Positions 48,901 through 60,650 of a stretch of DNA of 64,000 nucleotides are shown one piece after another; within the stretch, counting starts at the first letter, position 1; each line of letters begins with the position of its first letter. Location: NCBI GenBank assembly GCA_032358165.1, contig JAALGY010000023.1:2852001-2916000 (forward strand). The letters are read 5' to 3'. The notes under the pieces are model-generated. The model did not search any database. It was not told the DNA's origin and was given only the letters and a program-made list of their open reading frames with translations. Source of the stretch: Diplosphaera chodatii. Lineage: Eukaryota > Chlorophyta > Trebouxiophyceae > Prasiolales > Stichococcaceae. The position numbers were made by a program, and so were the translations under genes.

Positions 48901-51900
48901 GCCTCCTCTGCAGGAGCAGTTGCAGACGGCTGTGCCGCTGGGGACGCGGCTGTGTGCTCAGCTGCTGCAGGGCCGGGGCCGCTGCTGCGGCGCCGCCGCT
49001 TGTGCGGCGGCAGGCGAGCCGGTGCGCCCTCGGCGCCGTCCGCCGGCGGGGCGCCACCGGCTGCCGGGGTGTTGGCTGCCGCAGGGTCGACCTGGTCGTG
49101 CGCAGCCTGCAGCCGTTCCAGGTGGGCGGCATGCAGCAGGTTGACGCCACGGACCTATACAGGGCAAAGGTCGTGTATTAGCGGCAATCCTCTTAGGTTG
49201 GGAAGATACACGCTTCACGCTCAGGCAGACGGTGATAACAGCATCCAGAATGCTGTGCTTGCACATTTCCTCTCAGCCACATCAAGGTTTGAGGATATGA
49301 GGAAGATGATGAAAGGTGAGCATGGTCTCTCCGGCAATGCATGACTGCAATCCAACAGCCCAGCCCCAACAGGCGCATCATCGCTATGTACGTGTGGGAA
49401 GTTGATCCATGTCTGGTGGCCTACTGACCAAAGAATGGCGAAAGGCGCGGTTGCGGCGCTGCGCTGCGTTCCGTGCGCCGCCCGCCGTCTGCCCCGGCTT
49501 CGTGGTGCTGCTTGTGCCCAGGCTGTGGGACTCCAATCCAGCCTCCTCTGATACCGCAAAACAGTTGCTGTCAGGAGATGCTGTAGCGGTTGGATGACGC
49601 CAGACAACACTCTTCTGGTGAGCACAAGCTGCCTTCTGGCTGACATGAACAAGTGACAGGATGCAGCACAAAAGAAGCCGGTTGCCGAGCTCGCATCGAC
49701 CCTCAGCCAGCAACCAAAACAATTGCTGTTGTAGGGTAGCCACCCTCGCCGACGTCTGACCCCAAAGACAGTATATCCAGCAGCAGTCAGAGGCCTGCCA
49801 GCAGGCCAAGAGCGGCCAACCAAGAAGCCATCGCCTGCTGGCCTTCGGGAATCAGAATGATGTACACGCACACACGAACATGCATTCATACCCCAAGATT
49901 GATGGCGCACCGTCGTCGCTGTCGGCGCCCAGCAGCGCGCGGCCTGCCACCTTGACGGCGGCCTGCCGGCGCCCCGGGTCCTTGATGTCCAGCACCCGCC
50001 GGTCGGGGTCCCCGGCCACGAGAGTCCCCGCGCCGTCCGTCGTCAGGCCCTGTGCCACGGGCACACGCGCTCGCCCCGCTGCAGGGTGTGCCCCCACGCT
50101 TGCCCATGCAGGAGCAGCGCCGCCGGGTGCGCAGCCAGATTCCCCGCTGCCAGCAGCACTGCACGACCCCCACTCAGCACACGGGAGCGTATGTGAGGAA
50201 TTGAGGGTGCACCATGATGTCGGGGCGGCTGATGATGCGCCTGGATGGCGGAGACGCCGTCAGCTGCCCAACCTCATCCACTTCCGGCTGCCGGCCAGCA
50301 CCTGCCTCCGCCGCTGCCGCGGCCCCGGCCGCGCCGCCGGCGATGCCGGTCTGTGCTGTCATGCCGCCTGCCGCTGTGCTGGGGGCGGCTGCAGGGTGGC
50401 CAAGTGAGGCGCCTCTCTTCTGTGCGCTGCTTGCCGCGCGCCGCTGAACCATGGACTTGATGGGCGACCCAAACCTGCATACAGAGCATGTGAGCGTAGG
50501 AACTTGCGAGGCACTCAGTGCTGCTGAGCTGCCATCGACAAGGCCTCGCAGTGTCCCCGGCAGCGGACAAGCAGTTGTGCTGATGATATGTCTCTACAAA
50601 CTGCTCAGACAAAGGGTTTGCTACCCACCCGAGGTCCTGGCGCAGTATCAGGACGTCTGGCGCCAGCCGCGCCATTAGCTCGAGGTTTGCCAGGGAGATG
50701 TCGGCCCCGCCCGGCATGTTGGGCAGCGCTGCTGCCACCGCGCGCCAGCTCGGCTGCGCAAGCAGTGACGGAGTACTTCCCCTTGTGATTCATAGATTTA
50801 ACAGCTGTCTGGCATGCATGGCATAGCAGCAGCAGCATCAGGAGCACTTGGTACTCGGCTTGAAGCGGGCACAATTGCACCTGGATGTGCTGCCGCAGCA
50901 AGAAGCCGTAGACCGCCGTCACCACGCTGAACTTCTGGAGCAACTCCTCCAGGGCCTCTGGAAGCACCAGCACCGCCACTGCGGCTGCCTGTATTGAGCA
51001 GGAGGCAGTGGTGTGACATTGCTCTCTCCCAGAAATGCACGCCCTTCAGTCCGGCGCACTTTGACATGATATTGGCAGCTTGTTCTGGAGGGCTGCAGCA
51101 TTGCGTGCCTGACGGGGCGTGAGCTCCGGCGCGAAGCGGACGTCGTGCTTCCACTGCTCCTGCACCGCCGCGTTTGCTGCGGCCAGGGCCGCGCCGGGCG
51201 GCAGGGCGGCGGCGCCTGCAGCGTCCGGGTCGCCACCCGCCTCTGCTGCCGGTGCTGGCGCCGCCGCTGGCTGCGCAGCACCCCGCCTGGCCCTCTTGCC
51301 TGCCCGCGGCTTGCGGCCGGGAGCTGGGTCGGCTGCGTCACCGTCTGCCGGCGCCTCTGCAGCAGCTTGTGCTTCTGCGAACGCCAGACACTGCCTCAGC
51401 ACCTGTTACAGCAGCGAAGTTGCATGGCGCAGACGTGTTCATCCACACACCAGCTGCTGTGCATGGTGGGTGGGAGCAAGCACCCGGCGGCGGCGGCGGC
51501 GCAGACTGCAGGATGCCCGAGCCGCGCAGCGCTGCCGCCAGCTCCGCCAGCAGCCCCGCGTCGCGGTCAGCCGCCACCGCAGCCTGGGCCGCGGCGACCT
51601 CGCCCGCAGCTGCTGCGGCTGCGGCCGCCTCGAGAGGTTCGCTGGGTGCTGGCGCCTCCTGCATCGGCCTGGGGATCCCAGCACCGCCTGTGTCACCTGG
51701 AGCAGGCAGAGGCGGTGCAGCTGCGCTGTCTCCCTTCGCAGCTGCTGCGCTGCCATTGCTGCGGGGTTGCGCATGCGCTGCAGCTGACGTCGGCGGCCCT
51801 GCAGGGGCGGCGCTGCGGCTGCGGTTTGCTGCCAGTGCTGCGGCGGTGGTGCGCTGGCCCCGTGGCGGCAAGCCCGGCAGCGACAGGCGGCGGCGCACGG

Positions 51901-52931
51901 GCTGCTTGTCGGTGGCTGCAACAACAGGTGCCTGCTCCCCACCGGCTGCAGGGCCAGCACTGTGGGCTGCAGCGGGCTGCCATGCCGGTCCACTGTTGTC
52001 TGGCACCTGAACACACCGACGATTGGATTCGGTATTCATCAGGCTCCAGCAGCAGACAGCCCACCAGACGCCAAACATTGTGGCGCTGAGGTCTATTTAT
52101 GTGCAGCATTTTTAGCAGTCGTACAAGAACAGGGTGCGCGGACTGTGGCCAGACACCTGTCTTGGCGGCGTAGTAGGCGGCGATGCTTCTGGGCGGGAGG
52201 TGTAGCCTGGCAACAGTGTTGCGGGGAAGGCGCCATCATGTTGGGGCTGCTGCAAAGAATATAAGAAGCCTCCTTCGTTCGTCCCGTTGGCACTGGCTCT
52301 ACAGTGCTGACCAGCTGGAATGCCGCCACTCTGCGTGCTGCCATGTTGTTGGAAAGCGTTGCCGCCATCTGGCAGCGCTTCCGGGGTTGTGCCGCCGGTG
52401 GCGCAGTCGCGAGCTGCAGCCTCACTCTGCGCTGCAACAGCGGATGGGCCCGCCTGCTGTCGCTGTCGAGCAGTGGGTGCACTCAGTGCGGGGTGCAGGG
52501 CTGCCGTGGATGGCCAAGGCGCTGCCGACGGCTGCTGTGGCAGCGGCGCTGGTGCGCTGTCGGCGCGCTTCTGCGTCTGGACGGCCACCAGGAACTGGCC
52601 TGGCTGCAGGCTCAGGGAGCAGACCGTGCGCTTGTCTGACAGCTTTGCGCCCTGCAACACGAGATGTGAGAGCAGCCATTCAAGTCTGGCACCGTCAGCT
52701 GGGATTGCCATAGGTGCTTGTGGCGACCGCCCGTGTGACCGGTCGATAATTCGCAACAAGCAAGGCGCTCACATTCAGGAAGAGCCGGCAGTTGGCGCTG
52801 GCTCCGAAGTGCGACGCTATCTGCTGCCGTAGCTGCTGCACAGACGCGTCGCCTGCCACCGACGTCACCGGTATGCGCACCCCTGACAGGGTGCGCACTG
52901 CCAGAGAGGAGCTGCCCTCTGAGCCGGCCAT
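39944..52931 (-). CDS. HRQ1: HRQ1-type RecQ-family DNA helicase with N-terminal ubiquitin-like domain
   Basis: Thirty-seven exons on the minus strand, all in phase, giving 2,090 residues. Key exons: 52773-52931 (ubiquitin-like, [20 protein letters not shown]), 52312-52651, 51449-52006, 51109-51402, 50049 to 49911, 49429-49580, 48789-49154, 47646-47798 ([10 protein letters not shown]), 47255-47410 (Walker A STASGKS, about 1017-1023; [10 protein letters not shown]), 47025-47114, 46650-46798 (motif II DEGH, about 1127), 46282-46421 (VVTSATV), 45993-46112, 43688-43843 ([14 protein letters not shown]), 43254-43403 ([14 protein letters not shown]), 42792-42917 ([20 protein letters not shown]), 40595-40709, 40288-40422 (Cys-rich [12 protein letters not shown]) and 39944-40099. 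The order is that of plant HRQ1 and bacterial MrfA, helicases in crosslink repair. It is nearly twice the plant length because of Ala/Pro/Gln-rich insertions at 51449-52651, 48789-50474 and 44351-45761. GC donors occur at 51108 and 44350. The 46-nt intron at 51403-51448 is the weakest junction. Confidence 0.9.
43457..43507 (-). other. Duplicated partial exon inside HRQ1
   Basis: This 51-nt open block encodes [17 protein letters not shown], has an acceptor-like CTCAG before it and GTCATT after it, and is followed 53 nt later by the canonical exon 43254-43403, which begins [16 protein letters not shown]. The two starts are nearly identical at the DNA level. The second copy carries helicase motif V and matches the family. 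This copy is probably a truncated tandem duplicate. As 17 codons in phase 0 it could be spliced in without a frameshift. Confidence 0.75.
48290..48325. repeat. Two tandem copies of an 18-bp unit in an HRQ1 intron
   Basis: GGAAAGGAAAACATGCTC is followed directly by GGAAAGGAAAGCATGCTG. It lies in the intron just upstream (in plus coordinates) of the exon 48329-48402. Confidence 0.75.
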
Positions 52932-53694
52932 TGCGCCGCGTCACAAAGAGCTGTGGCAGCACACCTCACTTTCCATGGCTGCATATCAGCCGTGACGTCT
53001 GCCAGGTGAATGATTCGCCCTCGCTGGCTCGGTCGAACAAGCCCTGCTGCTGACATTGGCAGCATTGTGACGCTGTCATATCTGAACGCATGCGCGTCAA
53101 TCATGTATGGACAATCGCACCTCTGCTGAGCCCGCCGTCGAGATCCCACAGCGTTGCAAACTTCCCAACAAAAATCGAAAACACAGAATACACTAAGCAA
53201 AGGACTTGCCGCAAGACCAATCAAGGTGTCTGCACCAGCCTGCTATGCGTGCTGTGCTGGCTATCGGCAGGATAGCGCTTGTCTGGCAGCTCGCTTCCCT
53301 GCCTGACGTCTAACGAGGCATGCGCCTTCCTGTCATACAGACATCAGGTGCCTGCGCTCCTGACAGCAGCCATGAGCGCGATGTTCTGCAACATGCCAAC
53401 CGTGCTGCAACTTCCAGTGGCTGCAGAAGTTACTGGCCGTAGCATCTGCAAATGTCTTCTGCATGTGACACTCACTGCATGCAAACTTTTTAGGCAATTG
53501 TAGTTATCTGTGAAAGCCCTTGCGCTCGCCAGGTGTAGGCGCAGAACTGATCAGAGTGCGGTGCGCACATGGTAAGGGTAAGCCGGCACTGCTGAGCAAG
53601 GTTGTTGGCATTCCGCATGGACATTAGAACACTGTGACTCCGCCACGGACAAAGTATACACATGTGAGCAACGGCAACAGACTCACCGCTCAAC
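52932..53694. other. Divergent intergenic region (HRQ1 / phosphatase)
   Basis: These are the 5' flanks of HRQ1 (minus) and the SLP-type phosphatase (plus). No supported exon, RNA gene or clear core promoter motif is seen. Confidence 0.45.
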
Positions 53695-56141
53695 ATGCAT
53701 CACTGGCGGGTGCTCCTGGCGCTCGTCCTGGCAGGGATTCATGCCACAGCGTCAGTGCAGCTGCCGTTTCTGGGCGATGCAGCAGGTGATCAGTGCTGTA
53801 CTTTCCATTGTTGTAGCCCACCAACAACAAGAGCTAGCTGCCACGCTGCCATTGCAACCAGAGTGGCGTGTCGCTGAGCCAGCTTGCCGGCGCCACTTTG
53901 TAGGTTCGAACGCGCCGCTGCTGGCGGTCGCCGACCTGCACGGCGACCTGAAGCAGGCCTTCAAGGCGCTGCTGCTGGCCGGCGCGGTGGACGAGCAGGG
54001 GGCGTGGTCCGCAGGCGACGCCACACTGGTGCAGACGGGCGACATGGTTGACCGCGGGCCGGAAAGCCTGGCGGTCATTGGCCTGCTGGAGCGCCTCAAG
54101 GCAAGACTGCAGCCGCGATACCATCGCATGCCGAACGCACTGCGCTGAGCCAGATTTGTGTGCATGCGGCGTTTATGCTGCAGCAAGCTGCTTCGCCCTG
54201 TGGTGGCACTGGTCTGGGGACGGCGCTTGGGACATGTTCTGCTGATGCACTGGCGGCAACAAAACCCTGCATAACCTGAGTGCATTGCTCCCAAGCCAAC
54301 ATGGGCTGCACCGGACCGCCCACCGAACGGGGTGTGAGGCGATGGTGCACATGCCGTGCAGGGGGAGGCCGCGGCGGCGGGCGGCAGGGTCGTCACGCTG
54401 CTGGGCAACCACGAGCTGATGAACCTGCAGGGCGACTTCCGCTACGTGGCGCCCGGCGAGCTGGCGTGGCTGGCGCGCAACGCCTCCGACCCCGCAACCG
54501 CGGGTCGGCCCAGCAAGCGCATGCTGCAGTGCTTTGGCCAAACTGACGCTCGGCCCAGCAAGCGCATGCTGCAATTCTTTGGCCAAACTGACGCTTGGCC
54601 CAGCAAGCGCATGCTGCAGTTCTTTGGCTCAACTGACGCTTCCATGGACAGTTGCAAGATCACCGCATGACGGCAGGCTGCAGTGGCGGTCTTGGACAAC
54701 ACCGCAGCATGTGCTCAGGGGTGTGTTGCACGTGCACCCGCAGGCACCAGCCTGGACGAGGGGTCCAGGCGGGACGTGGCCGCGGGGCGCGCGCTGTGGC
54801 AGGCGGCGCTGGCGCCCGGGCAGCCGGCGGGCGCGGCGCTGCGCCTGATGCGGGTCGCCACGCTGGAGGGCGCCGGCGACTGCCGCACGCTGTTCGTGCA
54901 CGCAGGTGGGCTGTGGGCAGCACCGCTGCGGCCACCTCAAACTGAACTGGCTTGCTGCTGATGGCATGAGTACGCATCCCAGCGTGTTGCAGCGACCGGT
55001 GCTCGCCACATGGGCAGTGCGAGGTCTGGGCGTGGCGCTGCTGTGGGCCAGTTGGCGGGCACCGACTGCTGGGCTGCCCTGCCACACAGGCCTGAAGCCC
55101 AGCCTGCTGCGGGAGGCGGCGACGCTGGCGCGGCAGGACCTGGCGGGGCTGCGGCCCGAGGAGCGCGTCGAGCTGCTCGACCGCCAGCTGTCGGGTGCGG
55201 CGCAAACCCCGGATAACAACATCACGCCTGTCTCAAGTCGTGTACGTGAAGTGTCATAATCAACGCAACAGAGGTTTGATGTATAGAGTGATGCAGCAAT
55301 CAGAGGCAAGCCTGCGGAACTGCGCTGCAAAGCATCAGCTGTAGGTAACACCGCTGCGTGTTCACATTCATGCAGTGAACACCAGCCGGTCGATATCTCG
55401 GGTGCCTGGCAGTGCCCTTGTGTACCTACTGCATGCGGCTGCCATTGCTTTTGCTGACAGTCACCAGCTGGCGCACTGGTGCAGAGCCGCTGCGAAACTG
55501 CTTTGAGCAAGTCAGCGAGGGGTGCACGGACGGCAGGTCGAAGGCTGCGCTGAAGCTGCTCAAAGCCTCTGACGGCCCGCTGTGGCTCAGGTATTCATGA
55601 ACATCTTGCGGATCACTGCATGCAGATGTGGCAAGCGTCCTCGCAGTGAATCAAAATCCTGCTGCAAAGGCTGCCCTGCCACAAGTGCTTCCACCTCGTT
55701 TGCAGCGGCCACATCGAGGGTGTGCACGCTGCAGGAGCTATGTGAAGTCGTCCAAGCGGCGGGTCTGCTCCGAGGTGGCGGAGGTGCTGGAGCTGGTCGG
55801 CGCCCGCCACATGGTGGTCGGCCACAACGTGCAGCCCGGCAAGCGCGCCCGGGTGCTGTGCGATGGCAGGTGCTGCTGGGTGCCCGACAGCTTCAGTGTT
55901 CTGCCAGAGAAGGAGTGCATTTGCAGCAATGCATGGTCTGCTGAAGCATCGACCTGCTTTTGCAAGAAGAGGATGCCTCACATGGTGAATCAAGAAGCGA
56001 GACTTGGCCTTGGGTTCTGGGGGCTGCAGGCTGCACATGATCGATGCCGGGGCCTCCAGTGCATACGGCGGCGGCATTGCCGTGTGGCGGTGTGCCGACG
56101 GCAAGGCAACAGCGCTGCACCCTGGCGGCAGCAGCTCATGA
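53695..56141 (+). CDS. Shewanella-like (SLP-type) metallophosphatase
   Basis: Eight exons: 53695-53785, 53817-54100, 54362-54503, 54744-54905, 55090-55194, 55485-55590, 55735-55869 and 56030-56141, giving 378 residues in phase. The start gives a signal peptide (MHHWRVLLALVLAGIHATA), so the protein probably enters the secretory pathway. PPP-superfamily metal-binding motifs are present in order: LAVADLHGDLKQ (GDxHG type), TGDMVDRGPESL, LLGNHELMN, LFVHAG and HMVVGHNVQPGK, with IDAGASSAYGG near the end. Spacing and the HAG/VGHN forms fit Shewanella-like phosphatases found in bacteria, algae and plants, which act on phosphoserine/threonine or phosphotyrosine. The intron at 54101 uses a classic GC donor (AAG|GCAAGA). 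The 31-nt intron 53786-53816 is very short; a different acceptor nearby is possible. Exon 6 (55485) is chosen by phase. Confidence 0.87.
54506..54640 (+). repeat. Three tandem copies of a 45-bp unit at the end of a phosphatase exon
   Basis: Copies start at 54506, 54551 and 54596 and contain GGCCCAGCAAGCGCATGCTG. The unit is 15 codons and is in frame with the preceding exon 54362-54503, encoding RPSKRMLQCFGQTDA and close variants. Reading on meets a stop at 54668-54670. In the preferred model the array lies in an intron (54504-54743). Confidence 0.85.
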
Positions 56142-56722
56142 GCCTGGGGGTGTGCCGTGGGTATACCAACTGTGTAACCTCTCTCTTGCCGCAGCAAAAT
56201 GTTCCTGGGTGCTGCTGTAGAGTGTTTGTGCCTGCTTGTTAGGCGGTTACAGCGGCATGTGGGTACTGGCCACACCAATGGCGCACGTTCAGATGTGTTT
56301 TGTGTATCATCAGTGTACTCTTGGGATTCTTTCTGGCTTGCCGTGAGCCATACACAAGCTTGCGGGTCAGCATCTAGTCGGTGCTTGTCAGCAAACTGCC
56401 AGCTTGGTTGGGTAATCGTTCATTCAGATTTGCACTTCTCCACCTATACTGACCGGCACGACTCACGACAACAGTTGCATCTGCGCCCACCACACCGAGC
56501 GACGCCACACACGGCACATCACCGCAGCAAACCTCCTTAACAGCTATTTGCTGCAAGCTCTGAGGGTCAAGCAGCCGAGATCGCCCGCTGGGTGCAATCT
56601 GTCAAAAACAGGACAGCTCGTTCCCTGATTAAAGTCGCTTTGCTTGAGCTGGATCGTCTGTGGTCATCAGCACACCACTACCGCATTTCTTCTGGGGTCC
56701 GACAGCACGGCTCCGCGCTTAG
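56142..56722. other. Intergenic region between phosphatase and peptide deformylase
   Basis: This holds the 3' flank of the phosphatase gene, with a candidate poly(A) signal, and the 5' flank of the deformylase gene. No coding exon is supported. Confidence 0.45.
56173..56177 (+). terminator. Candidate poly(A) signal TGTAA
   Basis: TGTAA lies 32 nt after the phosphatase stop codon, a typical distance for the green-algal signal. The evidence is weak because the motif is short. Confidence 0.3.
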
Positions 56723-58496
56723 ATGCTCGCAGCATCAAGGGCCATGCTCGCCAGGTGTGCAGCCAGGGGTCTGCAGCTTCCCAGCTCAGTCCTGCCAGGC
56801 AGAGTGCCAGAGAAGCAGCTGCACCACCGGTCAGCTGCAGCGGCGGCAGCGGGCCGTGGCCGCAGGCATGGTCGCAGGGCGGGTGCTCCCCCGCGCCCCG
56901 CCGCCATGCTTTCAGAGGACGGCACACAGCCCTCAGCGCTGGTGTACGCCGGCAACAACGTCCTCAGACAGGTCTGTGCAGCCGCGCAAGCCGCTGCCGT
57001 GAAAGTGGCATATGAAAACTGCAGATCCAGCAGTATTGCCGCTGCGGTGGGCATGGTCTTGCCGAAGTACGTCCGTGCACACAGTCTTGCCTCCTCTCAC
57101 AGCCGGCGCAGCGAGTGCCCGAGGACATGCTGGGCAGCGGCGAGCTCATCGAGATTGTGTCCGACATGTATGCGGAGATGCGCGCGGCGCCCGGGGTGGG
57201 ACTGGCCGCCCCCCAGATTGGCCTCGACATGCAGGTGCGGGCTGCAGTCCCTGTATTCCTCTGCATCTTGTGGAGGTCACCACCATGGCACGGCACTCTG
57301 CGCCATGGAACGATGTTGCTCAAGCACCAGTGGCTAGGTGGCTGATCATGTCGTTCGGATGCTTTGCAGCGCCTGCCTGCTGCTGTTTCCCGCAGCACAT
57401 GTGGCTGCAAGCAGCACAGCGAATGGATCAAGCACATCAAACTTAGCAGCGTCCTGTCTCCCAGGCTGCATCGTGAAACGTGTACAGAGTCATGCAGTGT
57501 GCTGAAAGCGGTTTGCCCTCCACCACCCAGGTGATCGTGCTGGAGGACAGCGAGAAGTACTTGCAGATGCTGGACCCGGAGGATCTTGAGAAACGGCAGC
57601 GGCGCGCCTTCCGCCCCCTGGCGCTGGTGAATCCGCGCATCCGCCCAGTGGGCCGCGCGGGCGCCCGCTTCTTCGAGGGCTGCCTCTCCGTGCCCGGCTA
57701 CCAGGTGGGACGGAATGATTGCGGAATGTTGAAAGGGGGGCAAAGCGTGCATACTAGGCAACTGGGTGAAGAGGCCACGGTGGGCTCCTGCTGTGTGGAG
57801 ACACGCCGCATCAATCCAGCCCGATCAGGTGTTGCGAAACAGCACCTGTCATACTCCTGACAGCCTCGCAGTGCGGAGGCACTGCACCACGCCGCGCTTC
57901 CCGACAGCGCGGCGCTCATTGCTGCGCAGGCGATGGTCGAGCGTTACCTGGAGGTGGATGTCGAGGCGGTCACGCCGATGGGTGATCCCGTGCGGTTCCG
58001 GGCCCACGGCTGGCAGGCGCGCATCCTGCAGCACGAGGTGGACCACCTGAAGGTAGGGTGACGCTCATGAGTCTGTCAACCTGGCAGCGTGCATGTGCGG
58101 TCACAGTTGTACGTACTGCCCCAGTGGCGCTCGTGCGAGTTTATGTCAGATGCATGGCTCCTGTGCTAGTGTGCATGCTATGCTTCTACACGTACAGGTT
58201 CACTAGGCCTTAGTCTGTCGGGTGCTGTGTTTCTGATTGCACGGGCTTGACCGTTGCAGGGTGTCCTGTATGTGGACCGTATGCTGAGCCGCAGCTTTCT
58301 GCTGGACGATGGAGACAGGTAAGATGTACATTGTATATAACACATGCTCCCGCTGGTTGGCATACGAGGACTGTCCTCATCACTGCTGCCGACAGAGTAT
58401 GTGCGCTGCAACACGTTTGCTGCACATTTGCATTGCAGGGAGGTGCCGTCAGATGTGCCCAGCGAAGGCCCCTGCAGATGCCGGCACGAGCTCTGA
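56723..58496 (+). CDS. PDF: Peptide deformylase, organelle-targeted
   Basis: Six exons: 56723-56971, 57103-57234, 57531-57704, 57930-58052, 58260-58318 and 58439-58496, giving 264 residues. The three deformylase signatures are intact: GVGLAAPQIG (about 114-123), EGCLSVPG (about 176-183, with the metal-binding Cys) and QHEVDHL (His residues about 220 and 224, Glu 221). The enzyme removes the formyl group from the initiator Met of proteins made in plastids or mitochondria, using a bound Fe or Zn. The first 60 residues are Ala/Arg-rich with MLAASRAMLARCAARG, as in organelle targeting peptides. The exon 4 acceptor at 57929 is chosen because it yields GYQAMVERYLEVDVE, the family sequence. The last exon adds a short Cys-containing tail. 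Confidence 0.93.
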
Positions 58497-58683
58497 GCGC
58501 CTGACAAGGCGTGTACATCATGTTACTCCAAAGGACAGTTCGCAGCACTCCTGCAAGACTTGTTAGCCCGCCTGACACCCTGCATCCGTTTGCAAAGCGG
58601 CCGCTGGCGTGGCTGCAATTGGTGAGTCTGCAAAGTCACAGGAAGGCACACGTTCGTTTGAAGTGCTTGGCCTGCAGCGGCGT

Positions 58684-59133
58684 TTACCGCAAGTTTAGCT
58701 TGATGCTCTTGAGCGTGATGCAGGTCAGGAGCAGCCAGACGCCGCTGTGCAGCACGAGACGTTTGGTGCCTCTGATGCCGAGCACTATTGCAGTGTGCCG
58801 CAGCAATCTGCATATGCGTGCTACAACGTCCGCCTTGGATATCACCATGGTCTGGCATAGCTCATGAGTGCACTGGGGTGCAGCACAAGTGCCAGCAGTT
58901 TGTCAGTGCAGACATCAGCAGTAGACAGATTGCCAGCATCAGTCTGACCAAGGCCTCGTGTTGGTGGTTTCCAGCTAATATCGGCATTCAATTACCCCCT
59001 GTGGTCAAGTAGTATGAATGGCACAGCACATGGTAAAGCCGGGAATTTAGCATGGTGAACAGCTTGCTGCCATGTGTTTAACTGGCGGCACAACTACGTA
59101 CCTTCCCTCCGTCTTGCTCGACCGATTATCCAT
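58684..59133 (-). CDS. Possible small membrane protein
   Basis: An open block at 58684-58848 on the minus strand encodes MVISKADVVARICRLLRH, then a basic segment and a hydrophobic helix (SGVWLLLTCITLKS) ending at a stop. A candidate first exon at 59102-59133 (MDNRSSKTEG, GTACGT donor) and an intervening block starting with WKPPTRGLGQTD can be joined in phase through a donor near 58910, giving about 86 residues. An alternative reading of the second block runs to a stop as ALMSYARPW. I do not recognise the family, and the joining is uncertain. Confidence 0.35.
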
Positions 59134-59612
59134 TGCTGCCTGTATTGAGGGTCACCATTGATGCAACTGCTGATATGCAGAGCTGGACGCCGCTGTTGTT
59201 GACCTGAAACGAACGCTGAGCAGCTCGACACGGACACAAGGGCATACATCCTGCTCTGGGGCACTGCTCCTTGGGCCGCTGTGGCCCGGGCAACCCTGCA
59301 CGACGGCATACAGAGACGGAACAGGACGAACACCTCGCTGACAGGGACTGCTTACAATCATGGGGGTCCCTGGCGATGAGCAGCTGCCGCCGCCGGTGAG
59401 TGCCGCCCCGCCGCAGGAGCCGCTGCCTCTGCCGCGCCTCCGCCTGCCATCACGCAAGTGGCTCTGCTCTATCACGTGTGCTTGACTGCTCTGGCGTTCC
59501 TCTGGTTCTCGCACTCTGGTTCAGCAGCAGTCGACACTCCGGACACCCAGGGCGGCATTGAACAGATGCGCCAGCAGCGGAGGCCTGTCCATGCTGACGC
59601 CGTGACGCGCAG

Positions 59613-60650
59613 GTGTAAAGCTGAAGGCAGTGGCAGGTGCAGACGATGTGCCACATAGAGACGACAGCTGCAGCAGTGACAGCTTGCCAAGCCGACGCCA
59701 GCAGGTGCAAGCAGCGCCAGATGCAGCTGCCGGCCGTAGGCTTGGCGAACAACCAGACACAACGGAAGCAGGCGCTGCGGCAGTGCAGCAGGCAAGCACA
59801 GAACACGGTTGGAGGCACAGTGCCACACCTCTGCTGGCACGCTCCCAGCCATCGCCGCTGTCAACTGTGCCAGAGCATGCACAGGCAGAGCCAGAGCATG
59901 CCCTGCCCCCGCCTGCAGCACAGCAGCCCGCTGGCTGGCAGCAGTCTCCCCGGCGGCAGCAGCATCCCCACCGCCGCCACCACCCTCAACAGCAGCAGTG
60001 CGGTGACATTATCGCGAGCAGCTCTGAGCCGCCAGGTTGCACAGGCCTTGCGGCATCCCTCGGCGCCACATCACAAGCCCCTGGCCAGCTGTCGCTGTTG
60101 AACGCGTGGGAACTGAGTGGTCATGACCTAAACCAGCCGCTGAATCCCTTTGCAGCGTCGCCGGCTCTTCAGCAGCCCTGGAGCCCCGGACCATCCCCAC
60201 TGAGGTGCAGATGTGCGCGGTTGCTCGTGCACAGGCATACCCCATATCCCCTTGAGCGTCAGCACTTATGTCATATATGACGCTTGCCGGACCATGATCA
60301 GCAACGAAAGTGCGCTGATGTTTGATGCAGATGCAGCAGCAGGTGCGGGCACCACACTGTTGTCAGCCCTGCCTGCCCTGCTGCCCTGCTGACCCTGCTG
60401 AAAGCTGTTCCGTTCATGTGCGCACAGGCGCATGAGCATGGCTGGTGAGCCCGTTGACTGGGAGGCAGCAGCGCTGCAGCCAGGCACACCCGTTGCCGTG
60501 CCACACGTGCCGCTGCAGCCCAGCAGTGCACCCACGACCGCCACGTCGGAGTGCACAAGCAGCTTGAGCAGCGCCAGCAGCAGCTGTGGCGGTGGTGGTG
60601 GCGGTGGTGGTGGCGGTGGCGACAGCGTGTCTGCAGGCACCTCCCTTTGA
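59613..60650 (+). CDS. Gln/Pro/Ala-rich low-complexity protein with poly-Gly tail, 5' end unresolved
   Basis: Two exons are well supported: 59613-60204 and 60428-60650, joined in phase 2. The first is rich in Gln, Pro, Ser and His, with a more ordered segment near its end (GQLSLLNAWELSGHDLNQP). The second encodes RMSMAGEPVDWEAA, a Ser/Thr-rich stretch and eleven consecutive glycines from a GGT/GGC repeat, ending SVSAGTSL. A likely start is the ATG at 59359 (MGVPGDEQLPPP, GTGAGT donor at 59395), which would splice in phase to a weak acceptor at 59626. A hydrophobic open segment at about 59456-59520 in another frame could be a further exon. No family is recognised; the composition suggests a disordered regulator. 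Confidence 0.5.

Noticed and set aside
53741..54148. Unspliced start of the phosphatase at 53741
   Set aside because: It gives an N-terminus without a signal and with poor composition. The start at 53695 gives a clean signal peptide and joins in phase.
57766..58050. Plus-strand open frames through the deformylase exon 4 in other phases
   Set aside because: They are Arg/Ser-rich shadows typical of GC-rich exons. Only the frame with QHEVDHL is real.
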